From Bacillota bacterium (GTDB lineage: Bacteria > Bacillota > Clostridia > Acetivibrionales > DSM-1351), in NCBI GenBank assembly GCA_023409265.1, contig JAEYHZ010000044.1, positions 155,362-219,361 on the forward strand: a stretch of DNA of 64,000 nt, given 5' to 3'. Below the pieces are notes generated by a model. The model did not search any database. It saw nothing but the letters and a program-made list of their open reading frames with translations, and was not told where the DNA came from. The translations under genes and the position numbers were made by a program. How positions within the stretch are numbered: position 1 is the stretch's first letter; every line of letters starts with the position of its first letter. This document shows, piece by piece, positions 19,329 through 27,777 of this stretch.

Positions 19329-20027
19329 TTGAGCAAAAGAGTATTAATTGTAGACGATGAGAAAAATATTGTAGATATTTTAAGGTTTAATCTAAAGAAG
19401 GAAGGATACGATACCCTGGAGGCCTATGATGGTGAAGAAGCTATAGAACTTGCACTTTCCCGCAACCCTGACCTGATATTGCTGGATATAATGCTTCCGA
19501 AAATGGACGGCTTTACAGTTTGCAGGAAGCTCAGACAAACAATAGCCACACCAATTCTGATGCTTACAGCAAAGGAGGAAGAAGTAGACAAGGTATTGGG
19601 ACTTGAACTCGGAGCGGACGACTATATAACGAAACCTTTCAGTCCGAGAGAGCTGATGGCCCGTGTCAAAGCGAATCTGAGACGGCTTGTACCTGCAGAA
19701 CAGGTAAATGCAGCAGATAAGCTACATGTTAATAAATATGGTGACCTGACAATAGACTCTGACCGCTATGAAGTGAGAAGAGATGACAATGTGATTGAAC
19801 TTACACTTCGTGAATTTGAACTGGTTAAGTTCCTGGCAGCCCAGCAGGGTACCATATTCTCAAGAGAATGCCTCCTTGAAAAGGTTTGGGGATATGAATA
19901 CTACGGAGATGTTAGAACTGTAGACGTTACAGTAAGAAGAGTCCGCGAGAAGCTTGAGCTGGATCCAGCAAATCCCCAGTATATTGTCACCAAGCGTGGG
20001 GTAGGTTACTATTTTAATAAGTTTTGA
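19329..20027 (+). CDS. walR: Response regulator WalR (YycF), OmpR/PhoB family
   Basis: A 232-residue response regulator controlling cell-wall turnover genes. The receiver domain has the acidic pair in VDDEK (~9-11), the phospho-Asp in LLDIMLP (~53) and Lys in TKPF (~102); the C-terminal winged helix contains LTLREFELVKFL and VDVTVRRVREKLE. I start at TTG 19329 with AGGGGTG seven bases upstream, rather than TTG 19311, because it gives the usual MSKRVLIVDDE start. Gene order walR-walK-yycH-yycI-(murA)-yycJ-rlmH supports the assignment. Confidence 0.93.
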   Translation: MSKRVLIVDDEKNIVDILRFNLKKEGYDTLEAYDGEEAIELALSRNPDLILLDIMLPKMDGFTVCRKLRQTIATPILMLTAKEEEVDKVLGLELGADDYITKPFSPRELMARVKANLRRLVPAEQVNAADKLHVNKYGDLTIDSDRYEVRRDDNVIELTLREFELVKFLAAQQGTIFSRECLLEKVWGYEYYGDVRTVDVTVRRVREKLELDPANPQYIVTKRGVGYYFNKF

Positions 20028-20161
20028 TACGAGAAAATACATTTACAATTTTTGCATGTTGTGTATTGATATTTTGCTTGAATAAGTTTTATTAATTAAA
20101 TTAGATTGTTAAACTTTTATTTATTTTATGGTTTCATTTGAGTTTAATGTATTGATTTTAT

Positions 20162-20196
20162 TTTTGACTTGAGGTCCTTATAGCCTCAAGTCAAAA
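20162..20196. other. 13-bp perfect hairpin between walR and walK
   Basis: TTTTGACTTGAGG (20162-20174) pairs perfectly with CCTCAAGTCAAAA (20184-20196) around a nine-base loop. No T-tract follows, so it does not look like a simple terminator. It ends about ten bases before the walK ribosome site and could affect walK translation or mRNA stability, or be a protein-binding dyad. Confidence 0.7.
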
Positions 20197-20216
20197 TAAT
20201 TAAAAGAGGAGTCAGC

Positions 20217-22064
20217 ATGAGGTTCTGGAAAGGGTTTATGAGGCTGCTGCGCAGCTTACAATGGAAGCTGGTATATATATTCATATCCATGTGTATCATC
20301 CTGGTTAGTGTAGTTTATATAGTAATTAATTCACAACTGCAAACCATATACTTCGATAACTTCACTCGCGACATGGATAAGGGCTTTGAGGATTGGAAGG
20401 AACTCCGTGGCATACCGGAATCCAATGCTGATATATTTTCTTTTTTCCACGATAAACACGATAATACAACATACTTTAGAACAAACTCCGATATCAACCT
20501 GACAATCATAGATATTAATATTACTCAAAGAAAGGATGCTGAAAGAGGTATAATATATTCTTCCGACGAAGACTACAATGATAACCAGGAAAGCTTTATG
20601 AATGAGCTTTTTGGCAGTTCAACCAAAAATCTGATGCCATTGTGGGCAGAGGATAAGGAAGTTATAGATGCTGTAAAAAATAAAGACCTCATAAAAACAG
20701 TCTCAGGAAAACAATATTTTGAATATATTATTCAGCCGAAAGAGAGAAAAAATCTGATTTTCTATTTCACCTATGATAAAGATGCCTGGGAACCAATTCT
20801 TCAAACCTTCAACAATCTTATTTTTTTCAGTGCACTGATAGCAGTATTTCTGTCCCTGCTTTTAGGCTACCTTTTATCAAAGACAATTACTTCACCTATA
20901 ATAAGTGTTATGCACAAGGCTGAAAAAATAGCAGAAGGTGAATTCGACGAGCAGCTGACTGTTAAATCGGAGGATGAAATCGGAAACCTGACCAAGACCT
21001 TTAACTATATGGCTATGGAGCTTAAAAATACTCTTTCAGAGATATCAAGCGAGAAAAATAAGGTTGTCACTATATTAAACTATATGGCTGATGGAGTTAT
21101 GGCCTATGATCTGAAAGGAAATGCCATCCACGTTAACCCTGCAGCCAGAAAGTTACTTGGGACTGATATTGAAGAGAAGCCTTTTCCGCAGTTTGCCGAA
21201 AGTGTTGGGCTGGACATCAAGCTTGAAAATATAGTCTATCTTGAGGAATCCCCTGTTAAAGAATTAGATACTGTAGTCAATGATTTATATGTAAAGGTGT
21301 ACTTTGCTGTCTTTACCGATACCAACAAAAAACCTGAGGGTATAATTGTAGTTATGCATGACGTTACCGAGGAACAGAAGCTTGACAGTATGAGACGCGA
21401 ATTCGTAGCAAACGTATCTCATGAGCTTCGTACACCCATTACCTCCATAAAAAGCTACACTGAGACACTGCTGGACGGAGCTGCTGAGGACAGCGAAACT
21501 ACTGAGCGCTTCCTTAACGTAATAAATACCGAGGCTGACAGGATGACCAGACTTGTTAAGGATTTACTGCAGTTATCCAGACTCGATAACCAGCAAATGA
21601 CCTGGAATATGAGGGAAGTATCCGTAAAGGCCATAGTTAAGGATATTGTTGAAAGAATGCAGCTGGAGGCTGAAAGAAAAACTCAAAAGCTTGAGAGCTA
21701 TGTTATCGGTGAAATACCTACTATAAAGGGTGACAAGGACCGGCTCGAGCAGGTGGTTATCAATCTTATCAGCAATGCTTTGAAATATACCCCGGAAAAA
21801 GGCGAAATAACTGTTTATGTGGGAAGAATTTATAACGATATATATGTTAAGGTTACAGATACAGGTATAGGTATACCCGCTGAATCCATCCCAAGAGTGT
21901 TTGAGAGATTTTACAGGGTTGACAAGGCCAGGTCCAGGGATATGGGCGGTACCGGACTTGGACTTTCAATTGCCAAGGAAATTATTCAGGCTCACGGCGG
22001 AACTATCAGCATTACCAGTGAAGATAAAAAAGGAACCGAGGTTACAGTAAGACTTCCAGTGTAA
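20217..22064 (+). CDS. walK: Sensor histidine kinase WalK (YycG)
   Basis: A 615-residue membrane kinase. Helix 1 (~17-37) and helix 2 (~200-222) bracket an extracytoplasmic domain of ~160 residues; then HAMP (~223-275), a PAS domain (from VVTILNYMADGVMAYD, ~285), HisKA with phospho-His in VSHELRTPITS (~401), and an ATPase domain with DTGIGIP and GGTGLGLSIAK. This is the standard WalK order and length. RBS AGAGGAG is well spaced. It phosphorylates WalR in response to wall synthesis state. It is separated from walR by 189 bases, wider than in Bacillus. Confidence 0.92.
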   Translation: MRFWKGFMRLLRSLQWKLVYIFISMCIILVSVVYIVINSQLQTIYFDNFTRDMDKGFEDWKELRGIPESNADIFSFFHDKHDNTTYFRTNSDINLTIIDINITQRKDAERGIIYSSDEDYNDNQESFMNELFGSSTKNLMPLWAEDKEVIDAVKNKDLIKTVSGKQYFEYIIQPKERKNLIFYFTYDKDAWEPILQTFNNLIFFSALIAVFLSLLLGYLLSKTITSPIISVMHKAEKIAEGEFDEQLTVKSEDEIGNLTKTFNYMAMELKNTLSEISSEKNKVVTILNYMADGVMAYDLKGNAIHVNPAARKLLGTDIEEKPFPQFAESVGLDIKLENIVYLEESPVKELDTVVNDLYVKVYFAVFTDTNKKPEGIIVVMHDVTEEQKLDSMRREFVANVSHELRTPITSIKSYTETLLDGAAEDSETTERFLNVINTEADRMTRLVKDLLQLSRLDNQQMTWNMREVSVKAIVKDIVERMQLEAERKTQKLESYVIGEIPTIKGDKDRLEQVVINLISNALKYTPEKGEITVYVGRIYNDIYVKVTDTGIGIPAESIPRVFERFYRVDKARSRDMGGTGLGLSIAKEIIQAHGGTISITSEDKKGTEVTVRLPV

Positions 22065-22081
22065 AGTTTATTTAAATACCA

Positions 22082-22098
22082 TGTAATGGATTTGTAAC
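22082..22098 (+). promoter_or_regulatory. WalR box upstream of the small secreted wal-operon gene
   Basis: TGTAAT (22082-22087), five bases, TGTAAC (22093-22098): an exact fit to the published WalR/YycF consensus TGTWAH-N5-TGTWAH. A possible -10 (TATACT, 22110-22115) lies downstream with no good -35, as expected for an activator-dependent promoter. It would drive 22170 and probably the rest of the operon. Confidence 0.75.
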
Positions 22099-22169
22099 AG
22101 AAAATATATTATACTTATAGTAGGGTACTAATAAAAATAGTACGAGAGTATTTTCTTGGGGTGAATCTT

Positions 22170-22664
22170 ATGAAAGCTAAACTACTTATATTTACAATAA
22201 TTACTACTGTTTTGATATCCATATTTGCGCTGCCGGCTTTTGCAACGACTGATGTTGTGGACATTACGAGGCCTGAAGGCGATGAAGTGGTTACTAAAGA
22301 AATATTCTCTATTTTCGGTACTTGTATCTATGATGAAACTACCATAACCTTTGAGTATTATGATAACGATGCCGGAGACTATAAACCTCTTAAAACAACA
22401 GATGGCTATTCCACTTTCAAAGTTGGAAGCGGAAAGATGTTTGGCAAGGATATCAAGCTTAAGTACAAGGGTGACAATGAGATAAAAATTACCGCTTACA
22501 CCAACACTAAGGAAAGTAAGGACGACCCCCAGATAATGACATATATTATTACACGCGGAGAAGAGAAGAAAGACAGCAATTGGTTTGAAAAAGCCTTGGA
22601 TTGGATAACCGGTGGAAAAGACAGTAAAAATGAAAGTAATAAAGCGGAAGATAAGAAAGATTAA
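22170..22664 (+). CDS. Small secreted protein inside the wal operon, unknown function
   Basis: A 164-residue protein with a clear signal peptide (LLIFTIITTVLISIFALPAFA, cleaved near ATT). The mature part has beta-rich sequence resembling an Ig-like domain (ITRPEGDEVVTKEIFSIFGTC) and ends in a charged tail rich in Lys, Glu, Asp and Asn. ATG 22170 is preceded by GGGGTG; the GTG at 22161 is within that site. It lies between walK and the yycH-like gene, a position not occupied in Bacillus, and directly follows a WalR box. I do not recognise a named family. Confidence 0.75.
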   Translation: MKAKLLIFTIITTVLISIFALPAFATTDVVDITRPEGDEVVTKEIFSIFGTCIYDETTITFEYYDNDAGDYKPLKTTDGYSTFKVGSGKMFGKDIKLKYKGDNEIKITAYTNTKESKDDPQIMTYIITRGEEKKDSNWFEKALDWITGGKDSKNESNKAEDKKD

Positions 22665-22667
22665 ACC

Positions 22668-24164
22668 ATGAATAAAGGATCCAACAGATTAGGGTATTTT
22701 TATGAAAAGTTCAGAGCGTTATTATTAGTTTTACTAATAATACTTTGCATTATACAGGTGGGAATTCTGTGGAGTAGTCAATCCGGCAGTTTCCCTTTTT
22801 TATCTTCTTTTTTTGCCGACTCGAAGACCATTTCCCAGGCTTCCCTTGAAGAAATGAAGGGAGAGTATTTGCTGCCGTATCGGATAGTCCTGTCAAAGGG
22901 CTACGATGATGACCATTACATAATTTCAAATGGCTCCAGGGAATATAAAACCCTGTGGAGCGGTGCCAGGGAATATCTTTCCAAAGCGCTGGAAACAAAG
23001 CCTACCAAAACCCAGGCTTTTAGCGAGGAGCTGTGGGGTAATATTGTTGCCAATAGATCCTACTATTTCGAATTTAAAACTCAGATACCTGTTGACATCA
23101 TTAAATGGACTCTGAATATCAAAAAACCTGCTGAAGGAATAATTGGATTTAATAAATTGGTTATACGCCCTGAGGATCCTGATAATAATTATTCGGATAC
23201 CCTGTACATACGGGATGAAAACAGTATTTATACTTATGTCCTTTCAGATTTAAAAGAGGGTTCTTTAGGTCAGAATACATTTACTTTGATTTTCAGCAGT
23301 CTGGAGAACACGCCGAATGTCCGCAACTACAAATTTGCTATAGAAACCGGCAGAAAATCCAGTCTTCCAAAAGATATGATCGCACCTTTTACCACCAACA
23401 GCCTGGAGCAGTATGCTAACGTTTCCTGTGTACCTTTTTCGGGACTTCAGGGAGAAACCCCCAGCCTTTCACACTATGATTCCCTTCAAAAGGAGCTCTT
23501 CGGGGAGGTCAGAAATGATTTTTTACCTGATGAGGATGTATACGGATCTGCGGTATTTAAAAAATCCGATGGTGACAGTGTCTACAGACTATATAAAAAT
23601 TCTGTAATAGAATACAAGTATACTGGAAATCAAGGTATATCCGAGAAGTCAAAGCTTCTTGAAGCATACCAGAAGGCTGTCAGCTTTATTATGGAAGTAA
23701 ATGCCCGGAGCAAATTTATGACAGGTGTAAATGTTTATCTTAAATCAATCACCGAAGCTAATAATTCCTATATATTCAAATTTGACTTCAGTATTGCTCA
23801 GGGAAGTGAGCATGGAGATGTTCCCATACTGCTGAAGGATTTTGTACTGCCAAACAGCCAGCAGCCCTTGGACAGCGCCATTGCAATTGAAGCAACCTCC
23901 AAGAGGGTTCTGCAATGCCGGTGGGTTGCCTTAAAGCTCAAGCCTGACAAGAACTATAATGAATATAAATGGAACTTCCCCGAATTTGTCGATAGGACCT
24001 ACACATCCTATCCACAGCTTGCCAAAGGGGATTCACCACTGCAGGACTACGGGATATATTATGTTATAACCTCTCCAATGCCCGGTAATCATACTATTTC
24101 TCCAAGCTTCGTTCTCTTTAACCGGGACGGTAGTTATAATATACCACTTGCGGGAAATAATTAA
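22668..24164 (+). CDS. yycH: YycH-like WalK regulatory membrane protein
   Basis: A 498-residue protein with one N-terminal membrane helix (ALLLVLLIILCIIQVGILW, ~16-34) and a large extracytoplasmic part, the topology of YycH, which binds and restrains WalK in Bacillus. Sequence similarity to Bacillus YycH is weak to the eye; length, topology and position between walK and the yycI-like gene carry the call. It starts four bases after the previous stop, so translation is probably coupled. Confidence 0.7.
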   Translation: MNKGSNRLGYFYEKFRALLLVLLIILCIIQVGILWSSQSGSFPFLSSFFADSKTISQASLEEMKGEYLLPYRIVLSKGYDDDHYIISNGSREYKTLWSGAREYLSKALETKPTKTQAFSEELWGNIVANRSYYFEFKTQIPVDIIKWTLNIKKPAEGIIGFNKLVIRPEDPDNNYSDTLYIRDENSIYTYVLSDLKEGSLGQNTFTLIFSSLENTPNVRNYKFAIETGRKSSLPKDMIAPFTTNSLEQYANVSCVPFSGLQGETPSLSHYDSLQKELFGEVRNDFLPDEDVYGSAVFKKSDGDSVYRLYKNSVIEYKYTGNQGISEKSKLLEAYQKAVSFIMEVNARSKFMTGVNVYLKSITEANNSYIFKFDFSIAQGSEHGDVPILLKDFVLPNSQQPLDSAIAIEATSKRVLQCRWVALKLKPDKNYNEYKWNFPEFVDRTYTSYPQLAKGDSPLQDYGIYYVITSPMPGNHTISPSFVLFNRDGSYNIPLAGNN

Positions 24165-24227
24165 AATCTGTTAGAGCCTGAACAGGCTGTTAAATTACTA
24201 ATCCTCTTATAGATATAGGTGACAATT

Positions 24228-25055
24228 ATGGACTGGAGAAGAGCAAAGACAATTTTAATATTGGTGTTTATAGCATTAAACCTTGTTCTGACCGTTACAT
24301 TGTACCGGAATGTCAAGGGAGGGGAAATATCTCAGCAGACAAGGGTTAATACCCAAAGGATATTGGAGCAGAACGATGTGCATATTGAATGTCCCATACC
24401 GACATATGTAGGAAAAGATTATATACTTCAATATGATGAGACTGTAATTGATAAAAATAAAATTATTACGGGACTTTTAGAGGATAATTATTCTAAAATT
24501 AGTGATAATATCTATAAGAAGGATTCACAGAGGCTCGAATTTACCAGCGAATCCGGTTTTGAATATACTGACGGCGGGGGCAGCAGGAAGATATACGGGA
24601 ATAGCAAAAGCCAGATTGATTCAAATATAAAGGAACTGACAAAGAAACTGGGTATACCCTTTAATGAATTTAAACTGGATGAATTTGATACTCCGGATTC
24701 CGGTAAGGGTTCCAGATCAGTTTATAAAGGGATATATAAAGACTATTCGGTTTTTGATAATTATATTGAAGTGGAGGTCGAAAATTCAGGGTTAAAAAGT
24801 ATCAGGTACCATTATAAAAAGCCCATGACTATTACCAACAGAGATATTAATGTTATTCCGGTTTATCAGATTTTAATAACCAGGATGACCAACTATCCAG
24901 GAATAACCATAAAGGGCGTGGATATTGGATTTAAGGGGATAACCGTGGATAAGGATACAAAAACCTTGTACGAGGGTTTGTCATGGAGAATAAAGACAAC
25001 CACCGAGGGCGAGGAATTTTATTTTAATGCTACTAATGGTCAGCAGATGGAGTAG
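24228..25055 (+). CDS. yycI: YycI-like WalK regulatory membrane protein
   Basis: A 275-residue protein starting MDWRRAKTILILVFIALNLVL, the MDWxxxKTIxI start with one membrane helix that is typical of YycI. The rest is extracytoplasmic and ends with YEGLSWRIKTT, close to a conserved region of the family. ATG 24228 is preceded by AGGTGA; the in-frame GTG at 24219 lies within that site. With YycH it likely modulates WalK through membrane-helix contacts. Confidence 0.8.
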   Translation: MDWRRAKTILILVFIALNLVLTVTLYRNVKGGEISQQTRVNTQRILEQNDVHIECPIPTYVGKDYILQYDETVIDKNKIITGLLEDNYSKISDNIYKKDSQRLEFTSESGFEYTDGGGSRKIYGNSKSQIDSNIKELTKKLGIPFNEFKLDEFDTPDSGKGSRSVYKGIYKDYSVFDNYIEVEVENSGLKSIRYHYKKPMTITNRDINVIPVYQILITRMTNYPGITIKGVDIGFKGITVDKDTKTLYEGLSWRIKTTTEGEEFYFNATNGQQME

Positions 25056-25137
25056 CAAAGGCATTAGCTGGATGAGGTACCATAAAACTGGTAATATTTT
25101 TTTCACAATATTTTTAGTAGAATAATTCAAAACTAAA

Positions 25138-25146
25138 TGGTATAAT
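25138..25146 (+). promoter_or_regulatory. Extended -10 promoter for murA
   Basis: TGGTATAAT (25138-25146) is a perfect extended -10 about 65 bases upstream of the murA TTG start, with no good -35. It suggests murA can be transcribed separately from walRK. Confidence 0.55.
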
Positions 25147-25212
25147 GTTCTCGTGTGTGTAATGTTTAGCAAAAACATTTACAGTTTATACAAAAGGTTG
25201 GTGTAGAAGGGT

Positions 25213-26478
25213 TTGGATAAGTTCTTAATAAATGGGCCATGTCCCCTGAACGGAGAAGTTACCATTAGCGGAGCTAAGAATGCTGCGGTTGCTGTGCTTC
25301 CCGCAGCTTTGATTATAAATGGTATCAGCAGAATAGAAAATGTTCCTGATATTAAAGATGTTAAGGTTTTATTGGACATTCTAACTAAATTAGGCGCTAA
25401 GATAACAAAGGAAGACGACAATACCGTTATTTGTGACACACGAGAAGTAAATTGCTGGCAGGCACCTTATGAACTTGTAAAAAGCATGAGAGCTTCGTAT
25501 TATTTGTTGGGAGCCTTAATTGCCAGATTTGGAAAAGCAGAAGTTTCACTTCCTGGAGGATGTGATTTTGGTTTCAGACCTATAGACCAGCATATTAAAG
25601 GGTTTGAGGCAATGGGAGCCTTGGTGAATATTGAACACGGGATAGTTAAAATTGATGCATCTCAGTTAAAAGGTGCTCAGATTTATCTTGATGTTGTCAG
25701 CGTCGGAGCTACCATTAATCTTATGCTGGCTGCTGTCAAGGCCAGTGGACAGACTGTTATTGAAAATGCAGCAAAGGAACCCCATGTTGTTGATGTGGCA
25801 AACTATCTGAATGCAATGGGAGCCAATATAAGGGGTGCCGGAACAGATGTTATTAAAATCAAGGGTGTAGACCACTTGAAGGGTGGCGGAACCCATTCCA
25901 TTATTCCCGACATGATTGAGGCAGGAACCTTTATGATTGCTGCGGCAGCCACAAGGGGAGACGTTACCGTTAGAAACATTATTCCTAAGCATATGGAATC
26001 ACTCACTGCAAAGCTTATTGAAATGGGTGTTACCGTTAAGGAAGACGAAGATTTTATTAGAATTATAGGCGGAAACAAGGTTAAAAATGCTAATATAATG
26101 ACCTTACCCTATCCCGGTTTTCCTACCGATCTTCAACCGCAGATTACAGTGCTGCTGAATATGGCTGAAGGAGTCAGTACCATAACCGAGGGAGTCTGGG
26201 ACTCAAGATTTCAGTATGTAGACGAATTCAAGAGAATGGGTGCCAGAATAAAGGTAGAAGGAAGAATTGCGGTCATTGATGGAGGCGCACCGTTGTCGGG
26301 CGCACCTGTTAAGGCTACAGATCTGAGAGCAGGTGCTGCTATGGTGCTTGCAGGCCTTGTTTCAAAGGGACAAACTGAAATCAGTAATATTAAATATATA
26401 GACAGAGGGTATGAGAATTTTGTTCACAAGCTAAATCTGCTTGGAGCAGATATTTCTAGGATCACTACTGAGGACTAG
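25213..26478 (+). CDS. murA: UDP-N-acetylglucosamine 1-carboxyvinyltransferase
   Basis: A 421-residue enzyme catalysing the first committed step of peptidoglycan synthesis (enolpyruvyl transfer from PEP to UDP-GlcNAc). SGAKNAAV near residue 19 and the catalytic Cys117 in LPGGCDFGFRPID (Cys115 in E. coli numbering, the fosfomycin target) are present; DLRAGAAMVLAG and RGYENFVHKL are conserved near the C-terminus. TTG start with AGAAGGG upstream. Its position between yycI and yycJ places wall precursor synthesis within the WalRK block. Confidence 0.95.
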   Translation: MDKFLINGPCPLNGEVTISGAKNAAVAVLPAALIINGISRIENVPDIKDVKVLLDILTKLGAKITKEDDNTVICDTREVNCWQAPYELVKSMRASYYLLGALIARFGKAEVSLPGGCDFGFRPIDQHIKGFEAMGALVNIEHGIVKIDASQLKGAQIYLDVVSVGATINLMLAAVKASGQTVIENAAKEPHVVDVANYLNAMGANIRGAGTDVIKIKGVDHLKGGGTHSIIPDMIEAGTFMIAAAATRGDVTVRNIIPKHMESLTAKLIEMGVTVKEDEDFIRIIGGNKVKNANIMTLPYPGFPTDLQPQITVLLNMAEGVSTITEGVWDSRFQYVDEFKRMGARIKVEGRIAVIDGGAPLSGAPVKATDLRAGAAMVLAGLVSKGQTEISNIKYIDRGYENFVHKLNLLGADISRITTED

Positions 26479-26586
26479 GAAACAATTCAGTGACTGGAGA
26501 AATGTAGGCAGTTACAAGCTGAATTATTACATAAGTCAGTGGGAATGGTGATTGTTTGAAAGAAACTGAAAGTTTCTGAAAAACAA

Positions 26587-26634
26587 TGCACAAGTGCCTA
26601 TTTTTTAGGCACTAAAAAATAGATGGCACGTGCA
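26587..26634. repeat. Nested inverted repeat upstream of walJ
   Basis: TGCAC-aa-GTGCC at the left end pairs with GGCAC-GTGCA at the right (26625-26634), with an inner TATTTTTTA/TAAAAAATA stem, giving a nearly continuous ~20-bp stem over 48 bases. It lies immediately before the leader structure at 26644. Confidence 0.65.
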
Positions 26635-26643
26635 ATAAATTGA

Positions 26644-26729
26644 ATTTAAGCCCATAAAAAATTTCATTGAAATTTTTGGTTCTGCTTTGGGCAAATTTAT
26701 TTTGCACGAAGCAGAAAGGGAGCTTAAAT
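26644..26729 (+). promoter_or_regulatory. Structured leader that sequesters the walJ ribosome site and start codon
   Basis: ATTTAAGC-CC (26644-26653) can pair with GGG-A-GCTTAAAT (26718-26729), which contains the ribosome site (GGGAG) and the first two bases of the ATG. Inside are two further stems: AAAAATTTC/GAAATTTTT (26657-26677) and TTCTGCTT/AAGCAGAA (26680-26716) capped by GCAAA/TTTGC. Together they form a three-way junction of 86 nt. I do not recognise it as a known riboswitch. Confidence 0.55.
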
Positions 26730-27519
26730 GGTTAAATTTTGCAGCTTATTTAGTGGGAGCAGCGGAAATGCCCTGTTCATAGGCACGGAAAAAACAAAGC
26801 TCCTGATAGATGCAGGTTTAAGCGGAAAGAGGATACTGGAAGCGCTTTGTTCCATTGGAGAGAATCCGGCGGAGTTAAGCGCTATATTAATTTCTCATGA
26901 GCACGTAGACCACGTAAGAGGAGCAGGCATCATATCAAGAAAACAGAATGTTCCCATCTATGCAAATGAGCACACCTGGAACGCCATGGAATACGGTCTG
27001 GGGCCGGTAAAGCTTGAGAACCGGGTTGCGTTCTGTACTGGGCAGGAATTCGAAATAGGTGATATATGTGTGCGGCCCTTCTCTATCCCACACGATGCAG
27101 CTGAGCCGGTAGGGTACAACTTTTTCGCAGAAGGTAAGCGGATTACAACCGCAACCGATATAGGCCATATGAACAAAGAGCTTCTCTCTTATATAGAAGG
27201 AAATGATCTGCTGCTGTTAGAGTCAAACCACGATGTAGAGATGTTGAAGGTAGGCCCGTATCCATGGCCTCTTAAAAAGAGAATAATGGGAGATCACGGG
27301 CACTTATCAAATGAAATGGCAGCAAAATGTATAGCGTACCTGGCTGAAAGGGGCTGCAGGAACTTTATACTGGGGCATTTAAGCCACGAAAACAACTTTC
27401 CTGAGCTGGCATACCAGACCACTTTGAATGCACTTACAGAGAAGCAGATAGCCGTTGGCGGTGATGTGGATCTGGAGGTGGCAAGCAGGGATAGAGTGGG
27501 AAAGGTTACTATACTTTAG
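26728..27519 (+). CDS. yycJ: WalJ/YycJ metallo-beta-lactamase-fold protein
   Basis: A 263-residue MBL-fold hydrolase beginning VKFCSLFSGSSGNA, the family start. SHEHVDHVRG (~56-65) is the HxHxDH metal motif; DIGHMNKE, LESNHDVEML and LGHLSHENN supply later metal ligands. YycJ proteins are thought to be nucleases linking wall division control and DNA metabolism; the biochemical role is not settled. Conserved last member of the yyc operon before rlmH. The ribosome site is within a predicted RNA stem. Confidence 0.88.
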   Translation: MVKFCSLFSGSSGNALFIGTEKTKLLIDAGLSGKRILEALCSIGENPAELSAILISHEHVDHVRGAGIISRKQNVPIYANEHTWNAMEYGLGPVKLENRVAFCTGQEFEIGDICVRPFSIPHDAAEPVGYNFFAEGKRITTATDIGHMNKELLSYIEGNDLLLLESNHDVEMLKVGPYPWPLKKRIMGDHGHLSNEMAAKCIAYLAERGCRNFILGHLSHENNFPELAYQTTLNALTEKQIAVGGDVDLEVASRDRVGKVTIL

Positions 27520-27547
27520 GAAGCATATTCTATGGTAATGAGTATTT

Positions 27548-27597
27548 AATTAAAAAGTATTTAAGGAAAAATATTTAAGGTATAAGTACTTAAGGTA
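27548..27597. repeat. Three short imperfect tandem repeats
   Basis: About three ~16-bp units ending in TTTAAGG or CTTAAGG (AAAGTATTTAAGG, AAATATTTAAGG, AAGTACTTAAGG) in the 258-bp gap between yycJ and rlmH. No ORF. Function unknown; could be a binding array or chance low complexity. Confidence 0.4.
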
Positions 27598-27777
27598 AAA
27601 CGTGAGGGATAACTTTTCACCACAGCCGAAGTTTTTATAATTTATTTGAAGTATGCCAGGGGCCGGTTTTATTGGGTTCCTTTTTTATAGGTAAAATACA
27701 GATAAGGATTATCTGATATATGTAACAATGAAGATAAGAAAAGTAGAATCAAGACTAAAAGAAATTGAGAGGTCAAC

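Noticed and set aside
20162..20196. Intrinsic terminator between walR and walK
   Set aside because: No T-tract on either strand after the stem; termination there would also cut off the kinase gene.
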